From Bacteroidota bacterium (GTDB taxonomy: Bacteria > Bacteroidota > Bacteroidia > Flavobacteriales > Schleiferiaceae): a stretch of 8,845 nt of DNA. The notes beneath the pieces are model-generated. The model ran no database searches. It was not told the DNA's origin and saw nothing but the letters and a program-made list of their open reading frames with translations. A program made the translations under genes and the position numbers. Below, one piece after another: positions 1 to 7,205 of the stretch (positions within the stretch are counted from its first letter, which is position 1; every line of letters begins with the position of its first letter). Where the stretch lies: contig PXYR01000071.1 in assembly GCA_003023665.1 (NCBI GenBank), positions 1 through 8,845 on the forward strand. The letters are read 5' to 3'.

Positions 1-383
1 AAGGTTCTCCATTGCGCAAGGCCTTGAAATGGGCGGCGGAAAATGGTTTTAAAGTCGTCTTAACTACCGATCACGGAACGGTGAATGTCAATAAAGCATC
101 AAAGGTCGTGGGAACACGCGACTTGACTACGAATCTGCGTTTCAAGAACGGTAACGGTATGAGCTACCAAGGAAAACACAGTTTTGTAGTTAAAAAACCG
201 GAACAAATAGGATTGCCTAAACATCACATTGTAGATGAATATATTTTCGCATTGAGTGATTATTTCTATGCCTATCCTAATAATTTTAATCATTACGTGA
301 ACTATTACCGCAACACCTATCAACACGGTGGGGTATCTTTGGAGGAATTAATCATTCCTTATGTTATCCTCGAAGGAAAATAA
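1..383 (+). CDS. porX: PorX C-terminus: response regulator with PglZ/alkaline-phosphatase-like domain (5' end outside window)
   Basis: This is the last 126 codons of a longer gene; the reading frame is open from base 3 with no stop, so the true start lies upstream. The visible part is the end of a PglZ-type alkaline-phosphatase-superfamily domain: TTDHG (a metal-binding Asp-His pair in this superfamily), the stretch TRDLTTNLRF, YPNNFNHYVNYYRNTYQHGG and SLEELIIPYVIL, which match the conserved tail of Bacteroidota PorX. PorX is known as a two-component response regulator (receiver domain plus PglZ domain) that works with the PorY kinase and a sigma factor to control type IX secretion genes. The receiver domain is not in view, so the identification rests on the C-terminal domain and on the downstream order tsaE-ald, which I recall as common in Flavobacteriia. 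Its last 23 bases overlap tsaE. Confidence 0.85.
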   Translation, partial: GSPLRKALKWAAENGFKVVLTTDHGTVNVNKASKVVGTRDLTTNLRFKNGNGMSYQGKHSFVVKKPEQIGLPKHHIVDEYIFALSDYFYAYPNNFNHYVNYYRNTYQHGGVSLEELIIPYVILEGK

Positions 384-834
384 CGTTCTTAGATTCCAAC
401 ACGTCCAATTGGACGATTTGCCTCAAGTGGCTAAGGAAATACTTGTATTTGCAACGTGTAGTGTTAATGTACTTCAAGCTCCTATGGGCTGTGGTAAAAC
501 AACCTTGTGTAACCAGATAATTAAGCAATGGGGCAGCACAACCGAAGGGTCATCTCCAACCTTTTCTTTAGTGGAAGAACACCAAGGCCCAAACGGAATC
601 CTCTATCATGCAGATGCATATCGTATTGAAGAAGAAGAGGAGGCCTATGATATTGGTTTTGAGGAATACATTGAATCTGGCAACCCTTTGTGGATTGAAT
701 GGGCGGAAAAAGTAGAATCTTTCTTACCTTACAAGGTAGGAGTCGTGTACATCAAAATTGAGGACATTCATACTCGCACTATAGAATTTTACTCAGAATT
801 GTCCGCGGCTCAAATACAATGGAACCATGAGTGA
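361..834 (+). CDS. tsaE: TsaE, tRNA N6-threonylcarbamoyladenosine (t6A) biosynthesis ATPase
   Basis: The product is a 157-residue P-loop ATPase of the TsaE family, close to the family's usual length. TsaE binds the TsaB/TsaD complex and drives its turnover during t6A formation at position 37 of ANN-decoding tRNAs in the cytoplasm. Visible motifs are a Walker A loop at about residues 40-48 (APMGCGKTT), SPTF at 65-68, the HADAYR motif (Asp85) and WIEWAEK at 111-117, all in the order expected for the family. The Walker A loop has Ala where the first Gly is usual. The ATG at 361 lies inside the end of porX, with GGAGG at 341-345, about 15 bases upstream and rather far for a ribosome site. The gene ends in an 8-base overlap with ald (ATGAGTGA), so translation of the two is probably coupled. 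Confidence 0.9.
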   Translation: MLSSKENNVLRFQHVQLDDLPQVAKEILVFATCSVNVLQAPMGCGKTTLCNQIIKQWGSTTEGSSPTFSLVEEHQGPNGILYHADAYRIEEEEEAYDIGFEEYIESGNPLWIEWAEKVESFLPYKVGVVYIKIEDIHTRTIEFYSELSAAQIQWNHE

Positions 835-2038
835 TTATTTAAGTTGGTCAGAGACTGCTTGGGCAACGCAAGAAGAGCGGTTGGCTGTAGATACTAAAAA
901 CGCCAAGCTGGTCATTGGTGTTCCCCGTGAGCGCGATATGGATGAACACCGCATTCTTTTGAATCCTGCAGCAGTTCAGGTATTGGTTCAGAACGGGAAT
1001 GAAATCCTTATTGAAAGCGGAGCAGGTTTACTTGCTGGATGGGAAGACAAAGAATACGCAGCGGCTGGCGCAAGTATATCTTCAGATGCCAATAGTATTT
1101 TTCAATGTGATATAATTGCCAAAGTTGCTCCTCCTAATGAAAAAGAGATTGCCATGATGAAAGGCAATCAAACACTTATTAGCGCACTGCAATTACGTAC
1201 AAGAGATAGAGACTTTTTTAAAGCTTTAGCAGATAAGAAAATTACAGGTATCGCTCTAGAAGAAATTCGTGATGCGGACGACCAAAGCGCTCTGCGCATT
1301 GCTATGAGTGAAATCGCTGGACAGCAAGCGGCAAGATTAGGCGCTAGTTTGTTAGCTGAAGGATTAAGCGGTAAAAGAAAGGGTAAATTAATGGGAGGCG
1401 TTCCTGGGGTTGCTCCGGCATCAGTTTTAGTGATTGGCGCAGGGGTCGCAGGAATGGCTGCTGTCCGACTTTCTAGAGGTATGGGTGCAGAGGTTGTTCT
1501 TTTGGATCAGAGTATTAGCAAACTGCGTTATGCTACAGAGCAAATGGGCGGCGGATTAGTTACAGAATTAATTCAAGAATCGGTACTCAAAAACAGATTA
1601 CAACATGTTGATGTGGTCATTGGTGCTCTTTCCCCTATTGAGGGAAGAACGCCCATGGTAGTCACGGAAGCGATGGTTGAATTGATGCCAGTAGGAAGTG
1701 TAATCATTGATATTAGTATTGATAGCGGCGGCTGTTTTGAAACCTCCGAAATCACTTCTCACGGTGAGCCAACCTTTGTAGTGCATGATGTTTTACACTA
1801 TTGTGTACCAAATATGAACAGTGCCGTAGGGAACACCTCCAGCATTGCTATGAGTAATATTGTAGGTCCCATGCTACTGCAACTGTCAGGAAACGGTGGA
1901 GTTAAAGAAAGTCTTCATTTTGACTTGAATATTAGGGCTGGCCTGTACCTCTATGGGGGCTTGCTTACAAAACGTCATTTGGGTGAGCATTTTGATTTGC
2001 CTTATTCTAGTGACGATCTTCTTTTTGGTAATCTATAA
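827..2038 (+). CDS. ald: Alanine dehydrogenase (Bacteroidota-type AlaDH/PNT family)
   Basis: The 403-residue protein belongs to the alanine dehydrogenase / transhydrogenase alpha-subunit family, which interconverts L-alanine + NAD+ + water with pyruvate + ammonium + NADH. It has an N-terminal extension of about 27 residues, then VIGVPRERDMDEHR (Arg42, matching the substrate-binding Arg15 of the M. tuberculosis enzyme), IIAKVAPP (Lys99 = Lys75), MGGVPGV, the NAD-binding fold VLVIGAGVAGMAA (200-212), IIDISIDSGG (Asp299 = Asp270) and YCVPNMNSAVGNTSS (Asn329). The usual catalytic-site His96 is replaced by Gln122 in ISALQLRT. As far as I recall, this substitution is shared by flavobacterial homologues, so it looks clade-typical rather than a lesion. 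The start overlaps the tsaE stop by 8 bases, and the DUF4258 gene follows after 12 bases, placing ald in the porX-tsaE operon. Confidence 0.88.
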   Translation: MSDYLSWSETAWATQEERLAVDTKNAKLVIGVPRERDMDEHRILLNPAAVQVLVQNGNEILIESGAGLLAGWEDKEYAAAGASISSDANSIFQCDIIAKVAPPNEKEIAMMKGNQTLISALQLRTRDRDFFKALADKKITGIALEEIRDADDQSALRIAMSEIAGQQAARLGASLLAEGLSGKRKGKLMGGVPGVAPASVLVIGAGVAGMAAVRLSRGMGAEVVLLDQSISKLRYATEQMGGGLVTELIQESVLKNRLQHVDVVIGALSPIEGRTPMVVTEAMVELMPVGSVIIDISIDSGGCFETSEITSHGEPTFVVHDVLHYCVPNMNSAVGNTSSIAMSNIVGPMLLQLSGNGGVKESLHFDLNIRAGLYLYGGLLTKRHLGEHFDLPYSSDDLLFGNL

Positions 2039-2050
2039 CCTAACTTATTC

Positions 2051-2419
2051 ATGGCCTTTTTACGTCGATTGTTATTCTATGTCATTGGTATTGGACTTGG
2101 AGTCCTCTTGGTATATGCATTTTTTGGCGATCGGGATTTTGACTATGCCTATGGGCCTAAAGCGCGTGTAAAAAAGAATTTCCGTACCAAGGTTGTTGAT
2201 TCTACCACGTTAGTGCATCCACTTTTGGATATGAGTTTAGACAGCATCTACTACCAAGCAGTAGCTCATGGTGAAATTCACTTAGGCGGCAGTTCCCCTA
2301 GAAAAGAACCATGTGGCGAATATTTGTATACCTTTTCGCATGCGAGTTATGCTTACAAAATGGTTCTGGAAAATTGCGACACCGTCAGAGTATTGAGTCT
2401 AGAACAGGATTGGGACTAA
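2051..2419 (+). CDS. Small membrane-anchored DUF4258-like protein
   Basis: The 122-residue protein has one N-terminal membrane segment at about residues 7-25, preceded by two arginines (R5, R6). By the positive-inside rule the remaining ~95 residues should face the periplasm. The segment after the membrane helix, with the conserved-looking YGPKARVKKN (34-43) and the Cys pair C88 and C109 (CGEYLY and ENCDTV), resembles short flavobacterial proteins annotated as DUF4258 and often found just after ald. Function is unknown. The gene starts 12 bases after the ald stop without a clear ribosome site and is probably cotranscribed with it. Its last 4 bases overlap the stop of the convergent proline dehydrogenase gene. 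The DUF assignment is from memory of family members and is moderately sure; the gene itself is solid. Confidence 0.7.
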   Translation: MAFLRRLLFYVIGIGLGVLLVYAFFGDRDFDYAYGPKARVKKNFRTKVVDSTTLVHPLLDMSLDSIYYQAVAHGEIHLGGSSPRKEPCGEYLYTFSHASYAYKMVLENCDTVRVLSLEQDWD

Positions 2420-3579
2420 GCATTTCTGCGGGCAAGCTCTTCTTGAATTAATTTCAGCTCTCGCCCAGTTTGTCCTTCTACGGATGTATTTTCTTCTGCT
2501 CTGCGAAACAAATAAGGCAAAACATCCCGCACGGGCCCAAAGGGTAAGTATTTGGCTGTATTTAATCCGGCATTTGACGCATTAAAACTTATATGGTCAC
2601 TCATTCCAAAAAGCTGAGCCACATGAACTCTTGGATGGTTTAGAGGCAGATTTGCATCTTCTAACAGCGTTGCGGCAAGTTGAACACTATCTTCATTGTG
2701 CGTGCCTATGACCACTGCCATGTGCTGAATATTTTTGAGAATAAGCTTTAGCGCTTCATTATAGTCATGATCAGTCGCTACTTTATTTGGTTGTATAGGT
2801 GAAGGATAACCCATTGTTTTCGCTCTAATTCGTTCCTTCTCCATATAGGCGCCACGAACAATTTTTACCGCGTAGATGTAGCCTTTTTGTTTAGCTGTTT
2901 CAAGTGCCTTTTCAAGTTGAGCAAAACGATCATGTCTATAGAGTTGAGCCGTATTGTAAACAATAGGAACCTTGCGATTGTACTGATTCATATATTGAAT
3001 CACAAGGTCATCTACTGCAGGTTGTATCCAGCTTTCTTCTGCATCAACCATCACAGGGACTTCTAATTCAGCAGCCTTTTCAATAATTTTTTTCCATCGA
3101 TCAAGTGTTTGATTCCACGCGAGTTGTTCTTCCCCACCAAGTGGTTTTTCTTGACTGATTTTTTCATAAATATCTATTCTTCCTAATCCAGTAGGCTTGA
3201 ATACCCCAAAAGGTACATTCTCATTAACCTTAGCATATTGAAGCGTTTCAATGGTTGTTGCTAGTGTCCGATTGAAATCTTCTTCTTGTGCTTTCCCTTC
3301 AACGCTGTAATCTAAAATAGCCCCAACATTTCCGGCAGCCAACCGATCAATTTGTTGGGTACACTCCTCAACACTTTCACCACCGCAGAATTGACGAAAA
3401 ACAGTTGCCTTTACAATTCCTTTAATAGGGAGTCTAAGTGCTAGTGCGGCTAGGGTGAATGACTTAAGAACGCGAACTACCATTGGGCTGCTCAATGTAG
3501 AGAATAGTAGCCTGCTTTGCAGCAAGTCAATTTTGGTTTTCATTTTGAACGCCGTCTCGGTATTCGAGAAGTCTATCAT
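2416..3579 (-). CDS. Proline dehydrogenase (FAD-dependent, monofunctional)
   Basis: This 387-residue enzyme oxidises L-proline to 1-pyrroline-5-carboxylate, passing electrons through FAD to the quinone pool. It is the stand-alone Bacteroidota form rather than a PutA fusion. Diagnostic stretches are ILDYSVEGK (88-96), VFKPTGLGR (126-134), MVDAEESW (177-184), KIVRGAYMEKER (239-250, the family's VRGAY signature), GTHNED (292-297), QLFGMSDHISFN (322-333) and the C-terminal YLPFGPVRDVLPYLFRRAEEN (344-364), which carries the paired arginines expected to hold the proline carboxylate. I chose the ATG at 3579 over an in-frame TTG at 3600. The ATG gives the family-like MIDFSNTETAF start, and the TTG lies inside the probable -7 promoter box. 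The gene is divergent from aroB. The partner P5C dehydrogenase is not in the window. Confidence 0.92.
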   Translation of the reverse strand: MIDFSNTETAFKMKTKIDLLQSRLLFSTLSSPMVVRVLKSFTLAALALRLPIKGIVKATVFRQFCGGESVEECTQQIDRLAAGNVGAILDYSVEGKAQEEDFNRTLATTIETLQYAKVNENVPFGVFKPTGLGRIDIYEKISQEKPLGGEEQLAWNQTLDRWKKIIEKAAELEVPVMVDAEESWIQPAVDDLVIQYMNQYNRKVPIVYNTAQLYRHDRFAQLEKALETAKQKGYIYAVKIVRGAYMEKERIRAKTMGYPSPIQPNKVATDHDYNEALKLILKNIQHMAVVIGTHNEDSVQLAATLLEDANLPLNHPRVHVAQLFGMSDHISFNASNAGLNTAKYLPFGPVRDVLPYLFRRAEENTSVEGQTGRELKLIQEELARRNA

Positions 3580-3597
3580 GTTCTGTGTTTTGGTACT

Positions 3598-3605
3598 CAA
3601 ATATA
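3598..3605 (-). promoter_or_regulatory. Probable -7 promoter element for proline dehydrogenase
   Basis: Read on the minus strand this is TATATTTG, an exact match to the Bacteroidota -7 consensus TAnnTTTG, ending 18 bases before the ATG at 3579. Transcription would then start roughly a dozen bases before the ATG. No clear -33 TTG is visible at the usual spacing. The box covers the in-frame TTG at 3600, which argues against that codon as the translation start. Confidence 0.55.
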
Positions 3606-3619
3606 GTGCTGAGAAGTGT

Positions 3620-3627
3620 TACTTTTG
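3620..3627 (+). promoter_or_regulatory. Probable -7 promoter element for aroB
   Basis: TACTTTTG matches the Bacteroidota -7 consensus TAnnTTTG exactly and lies 4 bases upstream of the aroB GTG start. That spacing puts the expected transcription start at or next to the start codon, implying an essentially leaderless aroB mRNA. No convincing -33 element is visible at 19-21 bases upstream. Confidence 0.5.
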
Positions 3628-3631
3628 AGGT

Positions 3632-4660
3632 GTGCGTACTACAGAAATAACTTCATACTTTGGAGCAGAAGGATTTAGAGTCTTAGATGAATTCTTGTTC
3701 AAAAAGAAGGCGTCCAAGACATTCATTTTAGTGGATGAAAACACTGCTTCCTGCATAGGTACATTCTCTAATCAGCTTGCGCACTTAGATTCCGATTTTG
3801 ATATACTAGAAGTGCCCTCTGGTGAGGAGAGTAAGTCCATTGAAGTAGTTGTTCAACTCTGGGCATCCTTGTTAGAATATGGTGCAGACCGTCAGGCGCT
3901 ATTGATAAACCTTGGCGGTGGAATGATTTGCGATTTAGGTGCCTTTGTTGCCTCCACTTATAAACGTGGTATAAGCTATGTTCAGGTACCTACTTCACTT
4001 TTGGCTATGGTTGATGCATCAATTGGTGGTAAAACAGGAATAAACTTTCAAGGTCTCAAAAATCAAATAGGGACCTTCAGTGAGCCAGATGCAATAGTGA
4101 TTGCGCCTATGTTTTTGACCTCCTTATCTAAAAAGGAATGGATCAGCGGTCATGGAGAAATGATCAAGCATTCACTTTTGAATGGAAGCGATTGGCCTGC
4201 CATCTTACAATTGGAAGCGTCTATGAATATAGAGGAAGAGATTCGACGTTCTGTGCAAATTAAATCGGATGTGGTCTCTTTAGATTTCAAAGAGAGCGGA
4301 TTCAGAAAAGTACTTAACCTAGGGCATACCTTTGGTCATGCGTGGGAGAGTTTGATGTTGGAGAAAGGCACACCAATTCCGCACGGCATGGCTGTTATTC
4401 AAGGATTACACCTTGCATTGGCATTAAGTCAACAAGATGAATTACAGAAGGAGTTGTCCGGCAAGTATCCTTGGGAATTTGTAAATGAAGATGACTTAAC
4501 GCAACTCTGGACCAATCAGTTGGCGGATAAAAAAAATCAAAATCAAAGTGTTCAATTTGTACTGCTGGATCGACTCGGTCAACCTACCATAGACAATCCT
4601 GTGGATATCAAACGTTGGATGGATTGTATGCTACTCTTAAACCAAAAAGTCCATGGCTGA
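3632..4660 (+). CDS. aroB: 3-dehydroquinate synthase
   Basis: The 342-residue protein catalyses the second step of the shikimate pathway, cyclising DAHP to 3-dehydroquinate with bound NAD+ and a divalent metal. Visible signatures are PSGEESKS (62-69), the NAD-binding GGGMICDLGAFVASTYKRGI (95-114), VPTSLLAMVDASIGGKTGIN (119-138), and the metal ligands Glu176 in GHGEMIKH, His232 in NLGHTFGHAWE and His251 in IPHGMAVIQG. All expected ligands are present, so the enzyme should be active. The start is a GTG: a stop codon (TGA at 3626-3628) lies in frame just upstream, so no earlier start is possible, and the next candidates would remove conserved N-terminal sequence. It overlaps aroA by 8 bases (ATGGCTGA), indicating coupled expression of the two shikimate genes. 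Confidence 0.95.
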   Translation: MRTTEITSYFGAEGFRVLDEFLFKKKASKTFILVDENTASCIGTFSNQLAHLDSDFDILEVPSGEESKSIEVVVQLWASLLEYGADRQALLINLGGGMICDLGAFVASTYKRGISYVQVPTSLLAMVDASIGGKTGINFQGLKNQIGTFSEPDAIVIAPMFLTSLSKKEWISGHGEMIKHSLLNGSDWPAILQLEASMNIEEEIRRSVQIKSDVVSLDFKESGFRKVLNLGHTFGHAWESLMLEKGTPIPHGMAVIQGLHLALALSQQDELQKELSGKYPWEFVNEDDLTQLWTNQLADKKNQNQSVQFVLLDRLGQPTIDNPVDIKRWMDCMLLLNQKVHG

Positions 4661-5867
4661 GGTTCTGCAGTTAAAGAAACTAAGCGGTTCTATCACTGGT
4701 CGATTTGAATTGCCACTCAGCAAGAGTATGGTTAATCGAGCATTATTATTAGCAGCACTGTATCCGGAAATCACCTTGAGCGGAATGAGCACTTCCAAGG
4801 ACAGCCAGTATTTAAAAGAGGTATTAGATGGTTATTTGGGCGAACGCGCACATGTTGGTGACGGCGGAACTACATTGCGCTTTGCGAGTGCCTATTGGGC
4901 TTGCCAACCGGGGGCTACTCAAGAACTTGGTGGAACAACAAGATTAAATAAGCGCCCAATCGCGCCGTTGGTGGATGCATTGAATGCTTTAGGTGGTGAT
5001 GTACGTTATGCTTTAACCAATAAAGAGGCACCGCTTGTAATTCAGGGAAAGGAATTAACAGGCGGTTACTACAAATTTGGGCATGTGGAAAGTTCTCAAT
5101 TCATAACTGCCCTCATGCTTATCAGTCCCAAAATGACCCAAGGGTTGCATCTTGAATGGGACAGCGTGCCTTCCCAGTCCTATTTAGTGATGACTGCGGC
5201 TATTTTACGTGAAGCAGGATTTAACGTTTTACTGACACCAGAAGAATTTAAAATCACTGGAGGACAGCAACCTAAAAAGGTAGAACTTTTCATGGAGCGT
5301 GATTGGTCAGCTGCTGCATTTTGGTGCGAAACGGTTGCCCTGGCTAACAAGGCAGAGATAGAGCTTTTAGGTTTCCAAAAAGAAAGTTTACAAGGAGACA
5401 GTCGAGTATTGGATTATTTTGAGCCCTTAGGCGTTAAGCACTTTTTTAGAGGAGGCTCCTTGTTTTTACAAAAAGCTCCCGTCTTGCCTCTAGGTAAGTT
5501 CACAGCAAACCTGATATCGGAACCGGATCTAGCGCAACCATTAATTACCACTTTAGTGATGCAAAAAATCCCTTTTGAAATCAACGGTTTACAGACTTTA
5601 GTGGTAAAAGAAAGTAATCGAATTGAGGCTCTTTCGGAGGTGGCCAAGCGTTTTGGGGTGGAATTAAAAACCACCATGGATAGCATTTCATGTATGGTAT
5701 ATCCCGATGAATATATTTTGGAAGACAATTGCTTTACTACATTTAAGGACCATCGAATTGCAATGTCCTTAGCACCTATTTCATTGCTATTTCCGCTGCG
5801 CATAGAGCGCCCAGAAGTGGTTGCCAAGAGTTATCCTGAATTCTGGCAACACTTTGCTCAACTATAA
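4653..5867 (+). CDS. aroA: 3-phosphoshikimate 1-carboxyvinyltransferase (EPSP synthase)
   Basis: The 404-residue enzyme joins phosphoenolpyruvate to shikimate-3-phosphate to give EPSP, the step before chorismate. It is shorter than the 427-residue E. coli enzyme but complete in motifs: LSKSMVNRALLLAAL (22-36; Lys24, Arg29), GDGGTTLRF (69-77; Arg76), LNKRPIAPLVDAL (98-110), VESSQFITAL (145-154; the SSQ substrate loop), RDWSAAAFW (216-224), SEPDLAQP (289-296; Asp292), VKESNRIEAL (318-327; Lys319-Glu320), FKDHRIAM (364-371) and VAKSYPEFW (390-398; Lys392). The usual GNAGT loop reads GDGGT, a mild deviation at the PEP-binding loop; I cannot say how it affects activity. The gene is coupled to aroB by an 8-base overlap and shares its last 6 bases with the convergent helix-hairpin-helix gene. 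Confidence 0.94.
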   Translation: MAEVLQLKKLSGSITGRFELPLSKSMVNRALLLAALYPEITLSGMSTSKDSQYLKEVLDGYLGERAHVGDGGTTLRFASAYWACQPGATQELGGTTRLNKRPIAPLVDALNALGGDVRYALTNKEAPLVIQGKELTGGYYKFGHVESSQFITALMLISPKMTQGLHLEWDSVPSQSYLVMTAAILREAGFNVLLTPEEFKITGGQQPKKVELFMERDWSAAAFWCETVALANKAEIELLGFQKESLQGDSRVLDYFEPLGVKHFFRGGSLFLQKAPVLPLGKFTANLISEPDLAQPLITTLVMQKIPFEINGLQTLVVKESNRIEALSEVAKRFGVELKTTMDSISCMVYPDEYILEDNCFTTFKDHRIAMSLAPISLLFPLRIERPEVVAKSYPEFWQHFAQL

Positions 5868-7205
5868 AGATTTATAATAGCTCATTTGTGTTGATGATGC
5901 GCTCGGGTTTTCAAAATTCAACTGAACACTAGCGGTAATTCCTTGCCAATGGATTCTGCCAACTATTCCCGCAAAGTTTGAATACACTCCTTTGGCCCCA
6001 ATAAAACCGCGTGCAGCGGGAATACTCAGCCAAATAGGATGACCTTCATAATCTATAAAAGCCGCTGTAGCACTAATTGCAACATTTGAAAAAGTTCGCT
6101 CTTTTCTAATCCCAAACCCATGGGTCTTACCATGTAGATGAAATTCATACAAACATTTTCTATGTGGAATTCGGAGTTTTGAACGCCATGTTGAATGGGT
6201 TTCGTTGCGATGTTCATTTATGAATAACTGAAAATTTTGGTTATTGAGATTTAGTTTCATTCTACCCTTACTATGAATCAAATTCCACCTTCCAATAGGA
6301 TTCTGCCAACTAATGTAGGATTCTGTCCAAAGACCACCATCATTATAGATATTGGTTTCAAATAAAACGTCGTTAATGAAAAAGTTCGCTCCAATTTTTT
6401 GTTCCCTATTGCCTAATTCCCCATACATTCTTACCGGTCCACGAGCATGGTGAAAGAATAATGAAAAATTGTTCATAGAAGTAGAGGCTCCCAGTTGAGT
6501 GGTTTCATAAACTTTAAAAACCGTTGCTGAGTATCTATTTGATGAGTCTACTGAAATACAAAAAAGACCATTCGATAGTTTTTTTTCAAACCCTATTCCT
6601 TGTTGAATACCCTCTGTTATACTCCCTGTTCTCCCTTTGAGTCCTTTTTCAAAGTATTCGCTTGTGGTACTGGAAGGAAACCCACGTCTACCCAAAAGGA
6701 GACCTTGACCTGCATGCAAAGAAAAATCTCCAAAGGTTAATGCACAATTGCCAAAACGGTGTGTGAGGTATCCCGAGTAATTAATATGTTGGTTTTCACG
6801 AAATAGGTGAATTGCACCATTAATTTCATTAGAATTGAAAAGGAGCGACTGCCTAGAGTTGATTTGGCTGTTACGAAGACTTATTTTATGTATGAACTGG
6901 CTTTTGGACTCATTGACCATTCTATTTATAGGGAATAGTGCCAATAAATATTCCGCCGTAGTAGAATCAAGACCATCAATCATAAATAGTTCACTCTCGT
7001 GAGTGATGTGACCAAATGCATCTTTGTATTGTTCAAGGGCAAAAATATCTGCTTTGCTTAGATTGAAAACTTGCCAAAGTGAAGTTGGATCAATAGAATT
7101 CAGCGTGCTTGTATCTAATATCTCCAGTGCTCTCCTGCTTAGATCCTCTTCTGCAATTTGTCCCCAAATTAGAAATGGGCTTAGTATCATTATGAGGCAT
7201 TTCAT
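5862..7205 (-). CDS. Secreted helix-hairpin-helix (ComEA-like) protein with beta-rich, probably outer-membrane barrel body
   Basis: The 447-residue product starts with a short signal peptide (MKCLIMILSPFLIWG). Residues about 33-92 look like tandem helix-hairpin-helix elements, with LNSIDPTSLWQVFNLSKADI and SELFMIDGLDSTTAEYLLAL matching the pattern of Bacteroidota HHH/ComEA-type exported proteins. The rest is rich in alternating hydrophobic and polar strands, as in an outer-membrane beta-barrel, and carries the stretch ALTFGDFSLHAGQGLLLGRR (155-174), recalling the GDYxLxFGQGL motif of that family. Those relatives, as I recall them, run to about 600-700 residues, so this is a short member. Function is not established; DNA binding by the HHH part is an inference. 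I chose the ATG at 7205 because it gives a clean signal peptide and an ATGA overlap with the upstream gene; an in-frame ATG at 7271 would bury the signal sequence. Confidence 0.65.
   Translation of the reverse strand: MKCLIMILSPFLIWGQIAEEDLSRRALEILDTSTLNSIDPTSLWQVFNLSKADIFALEQYKDAFGHITHESELFMIDGLDSTTAEYLLALFPINRMVNESKSQFIHKISLRNSQINSRQSLLFNSNEINGAIHLFRENQHINYSGYLTHRFGNCALTFGDFSLHAGQGLLLGRRGFPSSTTSEYFEKGLKGRTGSITEGIQQGIGFEKKLSNGLFCISVDSSNRYSATVFKVYETTQLGASTSMNNFSLFFHHARGPVRMYGELGNREQKIGANFFINDVLFETNIYNDGGLWTESYISWQNPIGRWNLIHSKGRMKLNLNNQNFQLFINEHRNETHSTWRSKLRIPHRKCLYEFHLHGKTHGFGIRKERTFSNVAISATAAFIDYEGHPIWLSIPAARGFIGAKGVYSNFAGIVGRIHWQGITASVQLNFENPSASSTQMSYYKSL

Noticed and set aside
99..326. 75-codon minus-strand frame inside porX
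   Set aside because: Antisense to the conserved PglZ domain, no domain of its own and no promoter.
1573..1786. Two short minus-strand frames inside ald
   Set aside because: They overlap each other and lie antisense to the conserved C-terminal half of alanine dehydrogenase.
1953..2171. 72-codon plus-strand frame spanning the ald/DUF4258 junction
   Set aside because: It overlaps two supported genes in another frame and its hydrophobic look comes from T-rich codons read out of frame.
3580..3600. TTG start at 3600 for proline dehydrogenase, adding 7 residues
   Set aside because: The TTG lies inside the -7 promoter box, and family members align from the ATG at 3579.
5414..5827. 137-codon open frame on the minus strand inside aroA
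   Set aside because: It lies wholly antisense to well-conserved EPSP synthase sequence and its translation shows no recognisable domain; it is a shadow of aroA.
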